From: Geomonas subterranea
GTDB taxonomy: Bacteria > Desulfobacterota > Desulfuromonadia > Geobacterales > Geobacteraceae
Assembly (NCBI RefSeq): GCF_019063845.1
Contig: NZ_CP077683.1
Location: 558,001-622,000, forward strand
Reading direction: 5' to 3'
Length of the DNA stretch: 64,000 bases
The position numbers and the translations under genes were made by a program. Position 1 is the first letter of the stretch. Each line of letters begins with the position of its first letter. The notes beneath the pieces are model-generated. The model did no database searches and was not told where the DNA came from. It saw nothing but the letters and a program-made list of their open reading frames with translations. Shown one piece after another: positions 30,106 through 38,668 of the stretch.

Positions 30106-30143
30106 CCATCTTGCAGTTGTTCCTCATGGCGGTGCCCTCCCCC

Positions 30144-30170
30144 CCGCCCCTCTCCCGAAGGGCGAGGGGG
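30144..30170. repeat. Degenerate REP-like repeat
   Basis: CCCCTCTCCCGAAGGGCGAGGGG, a shortened copy of the palindromic family, in the gap before the universal stress gene. Confidence 0.6.
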
Positions 30171-30283
30171 ACCTTGTGTCCTTCCTGACGCGGCAACCCT
30201 CTCTTTCTAAATTCAGTAGGAAAAACCGCGGCGATGTTATATAGTTGTGCAGCCTTTCACCCCCAGCCGCACCCGGAGGAACG

Positions 30284-30739
30284 ATGCTCAACCTGCGCAA
30301 GAAGATCCTGGTGGCCATCGACGGCTCGCCGCTTTCTGACAAGGCCGCCGAGGAGGCGGTCCGCTTCGCCGCGGGCATCCCGAGCCAGTTCAAGAGCAAG
30401 GTCTACGGGCTCCTGGTGCTCCCCAACGCGCCGCGCAACACCTTCACCGATTTCGTCCCCGCACGCCCCATCACCGAGCAGGACCAATGGACCGAATTGA
30501 AGGAACGCATCTTCTACGTCGTCGAGAAGCTCGCCGCCGAACTGGAGGTGCCGCTGGAGACGGCGGTGGTGTATGGGGACCCGGCCGACGAACTGATCCG
30601 GTTCGCCCAGAAGGAGGAGATCGACGTGATCGTGATAGGGAGTACGGGCAAGGGCTTTCTGAAGCGCAAACTGTTGGGGAGCGTGTCGCACAAGGTGGTG
30701 CGGGACGCGAAGTGCTCGGTGTACGTGGTCAGGGGGTAG
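30284..30739 (+). CDS. Universal stress protein (UspA family)
   Basis: A 151-residue single-domain USP. It starts LRKKILVAIDGSPLSDKA and ends with the ATP-binding signature GSTGKGFLKRKLLGSVSHKVV, so this is an ATP-binding type. The ATG at 30284 has GGAGGA five bases upstream; the frame is open earlier but has no ribosome site. It converges with, and overlaps by 11 bases, the minus-strand TIM-barrel gene. The trigger and role are not predictable from sequence. Confidence 0.93.
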   Translation: MLNLRKKILVAIDGSPLSDKAAEEAVRFAAGIPSQFKSKVYGLLVLPNAPRNTFTDFVPARPITEQDQWTELKERIFYVVEKLAAELEVPLETAVVYGDPADELIRFAQKEEIDVIVIGSTGKGFLKRKLLGSVSHKVVRDAKCSVYVVRG

Positions 30740-31523
30740 TCTTTGCGGTCTCCTGCCGCAGGTAGGCCAGGATCTCCTTCAAGCTTTCCTGGATGATCCC
30801 TTCCCCCTTGGGGAACTCGTGCGGAGAAAGCTCCAGGGTAAGGATGTCGTTGTAGGCGGTGTTGCGCAGGTGGTTCAGGAAGCGGGTGAGCGGCAGGATG
30901 CCGTGCCCCGGCAGCAGGTGCTGCCGGCCGTGCCCGTAGTCGGAAAAGTGAATGTTCCTGATCCGGCCGCTGTTGTAGCAGAGGTAGAAGTCGTTGATGA
31001 AGTTGGCCCGCCCGCTCCCCATGTGGGTGCAGTCGAACGTGAGGTAGAGGTTCCTCTCCTGGAGGAACTCGATCAGTTTCTGGGTGTCCGAGAGGATGTA
31101 GCCGTTGATCCGGTACTTGCCGGTCCAAGGCATGTTCTCCAGGGTGACGGCCACCTGGTCCCCCCCGATCTCCTTCTGGAAGTCCTGCATCCGGTACAAC
31201 CAGCGCCAGTAACTGAACTCCATCCCGAGCCATGATGGCGGATGGAAGTTCACCAGCCCGATGCCGCAGTCCGCCGCGATCTCCACGCAACGTTTCAAAG
31301 AATCCACCGGGCTACCCCAGCCGTCCAGCTGCAGGAAAGGGGCGTGGATCGAGAAGATCGGCATGATCTCCGCGAGTTCCTTGACCAGTCGCCGCGAGTT
31401 CACCTTCTGGAACTCCTGGTTGATCACCAGCTCCATGCCGTCAAAGCCGGCCTCCCGGGCCATAGCGAAGGCCTTTGGAAGAGGGAAGGTGAACAGCGTT
31501 CCTGCGGAGATGGATATACGCAT
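30729..31523 (-). CDS. Sugar phosphate isomerase/epimerase-like TIM-barrel protein
   Basis: A 264-residue AP-endonuclease-2/xylose-isomerase-type TIM barrel. Typical pieces: ISAGTLFTFPL at the first strand, GFDGMELV, IFSIHAPFLQLDGWG, VTLENMPW (metal glutamate), LTFDCTHMGSG, HFSDYGHGRQHLLPGHG and LTLELSP. The metal-binding Glu, Asp/His and His residues of this superfamily appear intact. The substrate is unknown. It is nine bases downstream of the DUF294-like gene on the same strand, so it may be the last gene of that unit. Confidence 0.85.
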   Translation of the reverse strand: MRISISAGTLFTFPLPKAFAMAREAGFDGMELVINQEFQKVNSRRLVKELAEIMPIFSIHAPFLQLDGWGSPVDSLKRCVEIAADCGIGLVNFHPPSWLGMEFSYWRWLYRMQDFQKEIGGDQVAVTLENMPWTGKYRINGYILSDTQKLIEFLQERNLYLTFDCTHMGSGRANFINDFYLCYNSGRIRNIHFSDYGHGRQHLLPGHGILPLTRFLNHLRNTAYNDILTLELSPHEFPKGEGIIQESLKEILAYLRQETAKTTP

Positions 31524-31531
31524 GCCGGGTC

Positions 31532-32800
31532 CTATACCTGTCCCACCAGCCTCTGGTAGGCGATCTTCTGCAGGCTGAGCACCGCCTCCAGCGCGCTTCT
31601 CAGGCGCGCGTCCAGCTCCATGCTGAACTCCTCAGGATTGGCGAAGGCTCCCGCCCCCTCGCTGCGGATTTCACCCTCGATTCTCAACTGCATCAGGCAC
31701 TGCAGCGCCTTCAAAAGGCGCTCTGCCAGATCGACGTCCAGCGCGCCGCGGTACAGGAGCTGCCGCACCCGCTCGAGCGTCCCCCCCTCGTGGACCTCCG
31801 CCTGCAGCGCCAGGATGCGGACCAGCTGCACCAGGGGGGAGAGTCCCAGCGTCTCGATGTCGATCTCCCCCTGGTGCTCGCCGACGCGTTCCAGCCGCCA
31901 CCGTCCGAAGTGCCCGAGCGCGAGCGGCAGGTTGATCACCCGGCGCGCCACCTGGAAAAAGGGGTCCCGCCCGCGCTGTTCCCTGAGGGCGGCAGCCGCG
32001 GCACTGAGCGCCTGTTCGCCCAGCGGCTCGAACCCCGCGACGTGGCAGAGATCCGCCATCGACTCCAGGCGCCAGCGCCATTCGGGAAGCGGGGGTGCCG
32101 CCTTTTTCTGCGCGGAAGAGAAGGGAAGCATCGGCTCCAGATCCGGAGGTCTCGGCTCCTGGTGCCGCTCGCCGTTCTTCAACAGCGAACGCCATTCCGT
32201 GAGCGAGCCATGCCAGGGTGCCTCCCCCTCGGCGAGCAGCCCCGACTCGCAGAGCGCCTGGGTGAGCTGGTGGCTGAACAGGTAGAAACGTTGGGAGTCG
32301 AGCTGGTGCAGGAGCAGATAGCGGTTGCGGGCGTAGAGGGTCTGCTCGCCCCGGCCGCGGTCGCCGGAGACCAGCAGCGCGTAGACCGGCGCTGTTCCCT
32401 GTCCCAGGTCGCGCATGCGCTCCTCGGCGAGTTGTGACGCCCGTCTCAGCACCTGGTCGTGCAGGGCGTTGCAGGCGCCGCACAGGGCCAGGGGCGAGGT
32501 GCGGCGCCGGAAATGGGCTGCGAGCAGTTCCCGGTAACGCGCCTGGAGCGGCACCAGCGCCGTGGGGGTGGGGGCCTGGGCGATGTCCTGGTCCAGTGCC
32601 GCCAACTCCGCGTCCAGTTGCCCCTCGTAGGCGAGTTCCTCCTTGAGCGAATCGATCATCGTCCCCAGGAAGGCCTCCGCCTCGCGGGAGGAGCTGCTGC
32701 CCCACTTCCGTTCCAGGCGCTTCTTGAGGCTCTCCACCAGTTCCGTGCTGGCGCGCCACTTGAGGATGTCATCTCCCTTGGTTCCCAAAAGCATGGGCAT
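31532..32800 (-). CDS. Degenerate DUF294 nucleotidyltransferase-like protein
   Basis: A 422-residue protein related to the DUF294/GlnD-type nucleotidyltransferases. The fold signature is present as VSGDRGRGEQTL (residues 144-155), but the two catalytic acidic residues that should follow (T-D-Q-D in the paralogue) are A-R-N-R at 157-160, so it is predicted catalytically dead. N-terminal and C-terminal halves are helical. The start at 32800 has GGAG upstream. A paralogue with an intact motif is encoded at 34911-36128 on the same strand, with a sodium symporter and its small partner between them. Confidence 0.8.
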   Translation of the reverse strand: MPMLLGTKGDDILKWRASTELVESLKKRLERKWGSSSSREAEAFLGTMIDSLKEELAYEGQLDAELAALDQDIAQAPTPTALVPLQARYRELLAAHFRRRTSPLALCGACNALHDQVLRRASQLAEERMRDLGQGTAPVYALLVSGDRGRGEQTLYARNRYLLLHQLDSQRFYLFSHQLTQALCESGLLAEGEAPWHGSLTEWRSLLKNGERHQEPRPPDLEPMLPFSSAQKKAAPPLPEWRWRLESMADLCHVAGFEPLGEQALSAAAAALREQRGRDPFFQVARRVINLPLALGHFGRWRLERVGEHQGEIDIETLGLSPLVQLVRILALQAEVHEGGTLERVRQLLYRGALDVDLAERLLKALQCLMQLRIEGEIRSEGAGAFANPEEFSMELDARLRSALEAVLSLQKIAYQRLVGQV

Positions 32801-32828
32801 AAAGGCTCCAAAACGGGTTCTACGTTAA

Positions 32829-32964
32829 AACCTCTCGTGGGCGCCGCACGGCTACCGCATCTACGCCGCAGATAAAGGATCCAAAAACAGGTTCTACATT
32901 CTATGTTCTGCGTTCTGCGTTAGAACCTCTCGTGGGCGTCACACGGCTACCGCATCCACGCCGC
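32829..32964. repeat. 41-base direct repeat
   Basis: Two copies of a 41-base sequence, 32829-32869 and 32924-32964, start AACCTCTCGTGGGCG and end ACGCCGC; about 38 of 41 bases agree. A run of TTCTACATTCTATGTTCTGCG lies between them, similar to the GTAGAACGTAGAAC run upstream of argJ at about 50610. There is no gene in this 203-base gap. Confidence 0.75.
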
Positions 32965-33003
32965 CGAGAATCCAGAACTAAGACGTAGAACGTCCTTTCC
33001 TCG

Positions 33004-34524
33004 TCAGTCCAGGTGTCCGTGCACCTCCTGCTCCAGGAAACGCCTCATCTCCTCGGGCGGGGCGGGGGTCGCGAGCGAGACGGCGATCATGACGCAGATG
33101 ACCAGCGGTGCGCCGCACAGGGCCGAGGCGGTGACCGGGAAGTAGGAGGTGAGGCCGGGAAGCACTCCCCCAAAAAGCGGCTGCGCGACGGTACAGAGGA
33201 CGCCGGTAAACATGCCGGCGATGGCGCCGTAACGGTTGGCACGGTCCCACCAGATCCCCAAGAGGAAGAGGGGGAAGATGGTGTTTCCGGCCAGGGCGAA
33301 GGCGACGGCGGTGATCTCGGCGATCAACCCGGGCGGGTTCAGCGCGACCAGGAGGACCAGGGCCGCCAGCACCAGGGTTCCTCCCTTGGCCACCTGCATC
33401 CGCGAGGTCTCGCTCGCCTTGGGGTTCACGAAGCTGTAGTAGATGTCGTGGGAGATGGAGGAGGCTCCGGTCATCAGGAGGCCGGCGACGGTGAAAAACG
33501 CGGCCGACAGTGCCCCCGCCGCCAGTACCCCGACCAGCCATCCGGGGAGGCCGGCCATCAAGGCGGTTTTCAAGGCGATCACGTCGGCGGTCGCGCGGGC
33601 CGTCTCGGGGGTGAAGGCGATCCCCTGGCGTGCCTCGAGGAGCCTGCCGAAGACGGCGAAGGCGGGGGCGGACCAGTAGATGAGCGCGATGAAGAATAGC
33701 CCCCAAACGACGCTCCAGCGGGCGTCGCGGACGTTGGGCACGGTGTAGAAGCGCGACAGGACATGGGGGAGCCCGCCGGTCCCCACCATCAGGGTGAAGC
33801 AGAGCGCGCACCACTCGAAGAGCGAGTCCCCGGCGAAGGGAAGGGTGAAGTCGACGTGGAATTCGCGGGAGAGGTCGGTCAGGGCGCGGCCGTAGCCGAA
33901 CTGGGGCAGCAGCCAGAAATAGCCCAGTTTTCTGGCCAGCCACATGAGCGGGACGATGAAGGCGACGCAGATCACCAGGTACTGGAGCTGCTGGTTGCGC
34001 GGGACCCCCAGCGCCCCGGAGACCACCAGGTAGGAGACGACGGCGAGTGCCCCGTAGGTCACCCCCTGCTCATAGCCGATATCGAACATGAAGGAGAAGA
34101 TGAGGCCGATCCCCTTGAACTGGGCCACGCAGTAGATGACGGAGATGGCGATGGCGATCACCGCGGCAATGAGCCGCGCGGCGGGCGAGCCGTAGCGTTC
34201 ACCCACGAACTCGGGGGTGGTGAACTTGCCGAAACGCCGGATCTGGCTGGCGAGCAGCACCAGCAGGAGCACGTATCCGCCGGTCCAGCCGATCACGTAG
34301 GCGAGCCCCTGGTAGCCCCGCAGGTAGATGATCCCGGCCAGCCCCATGAGGCTCGCGGCACTCATCCAGTTGCTGGCGATGGCGGCGCCCCCCCCGATCC
34401 TGCCGGTGTAACGGCCGCCGAACCCGTACTCCTGGCTCTCGCGCGACTTCTGCCTCAGCCCGACCAGGATGAATGAGAGCAGCACCAGCAAAACGACGAA
34501 GATCGACCAGGACGAGTCATTCAT
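33004..34524 (-). CDS. Sodium:solute symporter (SSS family, acetate-permease-like)
   Basis: A 506-residue transporter with about 13 hydrophobic segments. SSS family features: SNWMSAASLMGLAG near residue 53, a YLRGYQGLAYVIGWTGGY helix, GTGGLPHVLSRFYTVP and a C-terminal SYFPVTASALCGAP region. The likely substrate is a monocarboxylate such as acetate, by similarity to ActP-type proteins, but that is not proven. Its start overlaps the small partner gene by eight bases, a hallmark of the SSS plus small-subunit pairs. It ends 204 bases before the degenerate DUF294 gene. Confidence 0.9.
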   Translation of the reverse strand: MNDSSWSIFVVLLVLLSFILVGLRQKSRESQEYGFGGRYTGRIGGGAAIASNWMSAASLMGLAGIIYLRGYQGLAYVIGWTGGYVLLLVLLASQIRRFGKFTTPEFVGERYGSPAARLIAAVIAIAISVIYCVAQFKGIGLIFSFMFDIGYEQGVTYGALAVVSYLVVSGALGVPRNQQLQYLVICVAFIVPLMWLARKLGYFWLLPQFGYGRALTDLSREFHVDFTLPFAGDSLFEWCALCFTLMVGTGGLPHVLSRFYTVPNVRDARWSVVWGLFFIALIYWSAPAFAVFGRLLEARQGIAFTPETARATADVIALKTALMAGLPGWLVGVLAAGALSAAFFTVAGLLMTGASSISHDIYYSFVNPKASETSRMQVAKGGTLVLAALVLLVALNPPGLIAEITAVAFALAGNTIFPLFLLGIWWDRANRYGAIAGMFTGVLCTVAQPLFGGVLPGLTSYFPVTASALCGAPLVICVMIAVSLATPAPPEEMRRFLEQEVHGHLD

Positions 34525-34840
34525 AGCTTTTGTCTCTCTTGCGGCTGTGGTACTCGCTGATCCGGTCCACGTAGATGTTGAAGATGACGCACAGGACGAT
34601 GAACCACAGGGGGAGGAACTGACCGGTGAACCAGAAGTGCAGCGGCAGGTTGAACAGGGTGAGCCGGGTCAGGAGGCTTCCCGCGCCGGTGCCACGGCAG
34701 GCGTAGACCAGAAACTGGAAGCCGAAGGTGCAGACTCCCCAGCCAAAGAGGATGGCGAGGATGATATGCACCTCGTCCCGCATGTGCCCCTCCTTGGGGC
34801 GGAACAGGTTGACCTTGTGGCGCTTCTCGGGGTGGCTCAT
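34517..34840 (-). CDS. Small membrane partner of sodium symporter (DUF4212-like)
   Basis: A 107-residue protein with two membrane helices (around AILFGWGVCTFGFQFLVYA and LPLWFIVLCVIFNIYVD). The gene precedes and overlaps a sodium:solute symporter by eight bases, as for the DUF4212 small subunits. I place the start at 34840, with GGAGGAG upstream; upstream in-frame residues are Arg/Pro-rich and unlikely. A basic N-terminus (EKRHKVNLFRPK) and C-terminus (HSRKRDKS) are probably cytosolic. The family name is judged by context and length. Confidence 0.75.
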   Translation of the reverse strand: MSHPEKRHKVNLFRPKEGHMRDEVHIILAILFGWGVCTFGFQFLVYACRGTGAGSLLTRLTLFNLPLHFWFTGQFLPLWFIVLCVIFNIYVDRISEYHSRKRDKSYE

Positions 34841-34910
34841 GCCATGTCTCCTCCGCTGATGGCGCCCTGGGGTGAAGACCCGCCGGGACGGGGCTCGCCG
34901 CGGCACGCTG

Positions 34911-36128
34911 CTAGACGATGGAAAAGTTGGTGTGGATGGTCTTCTGCAAATCCTCGATGAGGAGCAGGGCCTGTCTCATGCGCTCCCGCTCGTCGGTTGG
35001 GAGCGAGTACGGGTTCAGGTAGTAGGCGTCGTTCTGGATCCCCTTGAACACCTTGATCTGGAGCAGGATCCGGTGCCTGGTGAGGATGCGGTAGGCGGCC
35101 ACGAGCCCGCGCGCCATGTTGGCGGAGAAGCTGTGCTCCTTTTCCAGGAGCTCGATCCTCTTCACGGTCGAGGTGGCGGGAATGCCCTGGTTGATGGCCA
35201 GGATGCGCACGTTCATCACCAGCGGGGCCCAGGCCAGGAGCTTCAGGTTGAAGGATCCCTTGTGCTCGCCGCTCCCCTCGGTCCAGAACCGCTTAAGGAA
35301 CCCAAGCGCCAGCTTCATCTCGGTGGCGGCCTTGGCCATCCCCCAAAGGGCCATGAAATAATCCTGCAACAGGGAGCGTATCAGGGAGACCAGCCGGCCG
35401 GCCAGCTCGGCGTCGCCGGCGACGAAGCGGGCGTCGGAGAGGACGATCAGGTCCATCATGTTCTTGCCGTAGTCCTCGGTCTCGTAACGCACGATGGCGT
35501 GCAGCCGGCGCTGCCACTGTGACAGCGACCCGCGCCAGTTGTCGTTTACCGGCATGATCCCGCCGCTGCACTTCTTGAAGCCGATCTCGGCCAGCCGCTC
35601 GACGAGGATCCGGCTGTACTCCTGGAAGTAGTGGTCCGCCCGGTCGCCTCCCTCGTCACTGTAGACGATCAGGTAGTCCTGGTCGGTGATGAGCGTCTGC
35701 TCCTCGCGGCCGTCGCTCCCCATGCTGACCAGGGCGAAGGGGACCGGAGGGGAGGAGGGCATCTCGGCCGCCACCAGCTCGAGTGCCCGCCCGGCCAGGG
35801 CGTCGCGGTACCAGGTGCAGTTCTCGTGCAGGGCGGTGACCGAGTAGAAGTTGAGGAAGCGCTCCATTTCCAGAAGATTCAGCTCTTCGTGCAGCTTCAG
35901 AAGCGTCGCGTACTCGGTTTCGGCGGCGATCCGCTCGATGATGGCTTCTTCCCGCCCCGAGTACAGGCGCAGTTTGCCCAGCTCCTCCGAGCTGTGCCAC
36001 ACCAGTCCCTCCAGCAGCTTCTTTCCCTCGTCCCGGTTCAAAAGCGGGAGAAAGGCGTGCACCTCCCCCAGCAACTCCGAAAGGAGTTCCCCGTCGCTTG
36101 GCTCCGGTGGGTAGATCTGATGGGGCAT
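34911..36128 (-). CDS. DUF294 nucleotidyltransferase-like protein, intact catalytic motif
   Basis: A 405-residue protein of the DUF294 plus DUF294_C type. The nucleotidyltransferase signature is complete: VSMGSDGREEQTLITDQDYLIV (residues about 134-155, read in two parts), with D149 and D151 as likely metal ligands. No CBS or cAMP-binding domain is fused. Family knowledge: DUF294 proteins are often beside sodium symporters and are thought to modify or regulate them, like GlnD on P-II; the target is not established. It lies upstream of the small subunit and SSS symporter on the same strand, with 70 bases between. Confidence 0.85.
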   Translation of the reverse strand: MPHQIYPPEPSDGELLSELLGEVHAFLPLLNRDEGKKLLEGLVWHSSEELGKLRLYSGREEAIIERIAAETEYATLLKLHEELNLLEMERFLNFYSVTALHENCTWYRDALAGRALELVAAEMPSSPPVPFALVSMGSDGREEQTLITDQDYLIVYSDEGGDRADHYFQEYSRILVERLAEIGFKKCSGGIMPVNDNWRGSLSQWQRRLHAIVRYETEDYGKNMMDLIVLSDARFVAGDAELAGRLVSLIRSLLQDYFMALWGMAKAATEMKLALGFLKRFWTEGSGEHKGSFNLKLLAWAPLVMNVRILAINQGIPATSTVKRIELLEKEHSFSANMARGLVAAYRILTRHRILLQIKVFKGIQNDAYYLNPYSLPTDERERMRQALLLIEDLQKTIHTNFSIV

Positions 36129-36279
36129 GTGCGGCCACCTCTTCTTAATCTGCTCGTGGCGTTGATTCTACAGAAAAAAACCGGGTTGTAAAACTGTTTT
36201 ACTGGTAACCGGACCGATTCCTTGACTTTTTTCGCCCGGATGGCCGCAGTGAAGGGGAGGAAACGATTAGGCAACGGAC

Positions 36280-36310
36280 AAAAAAATTGGGGAAGGTTTC
36301 CCTTCCCCAA
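36280..36310 (-). terminator. Terminator after the acetate-type symporter gene
   Basis: On the minus strand TTGGGGAAGG-GAAA-CCTTCCCCAA is followed by seven T residues; 26 bases past the stop codon. Confidence 0.95.
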
Positions 36311-36335
36311 TTCCATGCTGCTTTGTTGCCAGGTA

Positions 36336-38330
36336 TTAGTGCTCGACTGCCTTGGCCATACCCAAACCGGTGTTCTGGCGGACGTAGACCTCGTCGAACA
36401 TATCCTCGGAGCGCCTGCTCGGGAAGGCCAGGGCGCCCAGGATGGCGGCCATGAAGCCCAGCGGGATGGAGATGATGCCCGGGTTCTTCAGGGTGAAGAG
36501 CGGCTTGTCCAGACCCACGATGGAGGTGCCGTCCTGCTGAGCGTCGACCTTCGCCTTGGCAAGCGCCTTGGCGTCCTTCTCGGAGAGGGTCTGGCCGGCA
36601 GGGAGTGCGGCCTGCTTCTTCTCCATGGCGGTGACCACCTTCTTGGCGCCGGCGGCGACCACTTTCGGGTAGGTCATGTTGGGGGATACCATCACCAGGC
36701 CGATGGAGGCGATGGTGCCTACCACCAGGCCGGAGATGACGCCGGCGGTGTTGAACTTCCTCCAGAAGAGGGAGAGGATGACGACCGGCAGGTTGCCGGA
36801 GGCTGCGACCGCGAAGGCCAGTGCCACCAGGTGTGCGACGTTCTGCTTCTCTGCTGCGAGGCCGATCAGGATGCCGCAGGCGCCTACCACGAAGGAAGTG
36901 GCGCGGGCTGCGAAGACCTGCTCGTGCTGGTCGGCGTGGCCGTCCTTGATCACGTTCACGTAGATGTCGTGTGCGATGGCCGCGGATGCTGCCAGTACCA
37001 GGCCGGAGACCACGGCGAGGATGGTGGCGAAGGCGACGGCGCACAGGAAGGCGAGGAAGAGGTCGCCGATGATCGGTGCGATGTCGGCGCCCATCTGCTG
37101 TGCCAGCATCAGGGTTGCCATGTTGCCGCCCGGGTCTATCGCGGTGATCCCCTGCGGAGTCAGGTGGATGGCGGCGCCGAAGCCGAGTAGGGTGGTCAGG
37201 ATGTAGAAGCCGCCGATGATGAACATGGCGATGATGACGGACTTACGTGCGGCCTGCGCGGTCGGCACGGTGAAGAAGCGCATCAGGATGTGCGGCATAC
37301 CGGCGGTGCCAAGCACCAGGGCCATCCCCAGGGAGATCTGGTCCAGCGGGTTCTTGAGGTACAGGCCGGGCTCGAGGAAGCGCTGGCCGGCGTCCATGCC
37401 GGAGAGGATGACGCCGTCTTTCAGTACCAGCTTGGAAACGTGGTCCTGGATGTCAGGGCTGGAAACGATGGTCGAGAAGAAGCCGATCGGGTTGAAGCCC
37501 GCCTTGATCATGACCAGGAAGGAGAGCAGGAATGCGCCCGACATGAGCAGGCCCGCCTTGATGATCTGGACCCAGGTGGTGGCGACCATGCCGCCGAAGA
37601 CGACGTAGCCGACCATGAGGACGCCGACGCCGATGATGGACATCTTGTAGGGGATGCCGACCAGCAGGGCCATGAGCTTGCCTGCACCGACCATCTGGGC
37701 GGTGAGGTAGAAGGTGGAGACCGCAACGGTGGAGATGGCGGCGAAGGCGCGCACCGGCTTGGGCGAGGTCCTGAAGGAGAGGATATCCCCAAGGGTGTAC
37801 TTGCCCGCGTTGCGGCAGGGCTCCGCCACGATCAGAAGCACGGTGATGTAGGCCACCAGCCAGCCGACCGAGTACATGAAGCCGTCATAGCCGTAGAGCG
37901 AGATGAGGCCGGAAATACCCAGGAAGGAGGCAGCCGACATGTAGTCGCCGGCGATGGCCCAGCCGTTCTGGGTGCCGGTGATGCCGCCGCCGGCCGCGTA
38001 GAAGTCAGCGGCTGACTTGGTCTGCTTGGCCGCCCAGACCACGACCCCCATGGTGACGGCGATGATGATCAGGAACATCCCGATGGTGATGGTCTTGTTG
38101 GTCTTGAGTTCCTTCTTGAGCGGTGCGGGTGCCGCGGGGGCAGGGGTGGCCACGGAAGCGGCCGCGTTTGGTGCTGGTGCCGCTGCGGTCGCGGCCGGTG
38201 CTCCCTGGGCTGCCGGGGCGCTCATCGCGGGCGCCGCGCCGGCTGCCGGGGCCTTCTGCTCTTCAGCGTAGGCTGCCGCGGCTACCGAGAGGGCCAAGGT
38301 GGCTGCTATGAATATCTTCTTGATGGTCAT
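36336..38330 (-). CDS. actP: Cation/acetate symporter (ActP-like) with Ala/Pro-rich N-terminal extension
   Basis: A 664-residue SSS transporter. Residues 1-22 form a signal (ending AYAEE), then about 65 residues very rich in Ala and Pro precede the first transporter helix (ITIGMFLIIIAVTMGVVVW). The core has GWAIAGDYMSAASFLGISGL, GTAGMPHILMRFFTVP and FLAFLCAVAFATILAVVSG, typical of ActP. ActP partners are usually DUF485 proteins, and one is encoded 17 bases upstream. A strong terminator follows. Acetate uptake fits the metabolism suggested by the rest of the window; the exact substrate is inferred. Confidence 0.9.
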   Translation of the reverse strand: MTIKKIFIAATLALSVAAAAYAEEQKAPAAGAAPAMSAPAAQGAPAATAAAPAPNAAASVATPAPAAPAPLKKELKTNKTITIGMFLIIIAVTMGVVVWAAKQTKSAADFYAAGGGITGTQNGWAIAGDYMSAASFLGISGLISLYGYDGFMYSVGWLVAYITVLLIVAEPCRNAGKYTLGDILSFRTSPKPVRAFAAISTVAVSTFYLTAQMVGAGKLMALLVGIPYKMSIIGVGVLMVGYVVFGGMVATTWVQIIKAGLLMSGAFLLSFLVMIKAGFNPIGFFSTIVSSPDIQDHVSKLVLKDGVILSGMDAGQRFLEPGLYLKNPLDQISLGMALVLGTAGMPHILMRFFTVPTAQAARKSVIIAMFIIGGFYILTTLLGFGAAIHLTPQGITAIDPGGNMATLMLAQQMGADIAPIIGDLFLAFLCAVAFATILAVVSGLVLAASAAIAHDIYVNVIKDGHADQHEQVFAARATSFVVGACGILIGLAAEKQNVAHLVALAFAVAASGNLPVVILSLFWRKFNTAGVISGLVVGTIASIGLVMVSPNMTYPKVVAAGAKKVVTAMEKKQAALPAGQTLSEKDAKALAKAKVDAQQDGTSIVGLDKPLFTLKNPGIISIPLGFMAAILGALAFPSRRSEDMFDEVYVRQNTGLGMAKAVEH

Positions 38331-38347
38331 GTCCTGTCCTCCCTTTC

Positions 38348-38659
38348 CTAGAGATGTAATTCGTCGATCAGTTCCCTGGTCAACCGGTCAAAGTCCTTGT
38401 TGGCGACGTGCGAGTAGTAGAGTGCAATGCCCCAGGAGACGAAGAACTGGGAGAGTGCGAAGATGTACCCGAAATTGACCACGCCAATGATTTTGACCTT
38501 GAAGATCCCCGGTGTGTAAGCCGCCCCGATGGGGAGCAGGAAATAGTACACACAGGAGAAAATCCACCACCCGAAAAGGAAGGCCGTCTTCTTGTGATGT
38601 AGCTCCACGAACTTTGGATTTTTTGCGATTGCTTTCCAGTCGTACTGTTTTTCTGCCAT
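38348..38659 (-). CDS. DUF485 small membrane protein, symporter partner
   Basis: A 103-residue protein with two membrane helices (around FLFGWWIFSCVYYFLLPIGAAY and FGYIFALSQFFVSWGIALYY). The motif NPKFVELHHKKTAF before helix 1 is typical of DUF485. I choose the ATG at 38659, eight bases after AAAGGAG; the GTG at 38668 lies inside that ribosome site. DUF485 genes almost always precede an ActP-type symporter, as here (17 bases upstream of the next gene). Confidence 0.92.
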   Translation of the reverse strand: MAEKQYDWKAIAKNPKFVELHHKKTAFLFGWWIFSCVYYFLLPIGAAYTPGIFKVKIIGVVNFGYIFALSQFFVSWGIALYYSHVANKDFDRLTRELIDELHL

Positions 38660-38668
38660 GGTTGTCAC

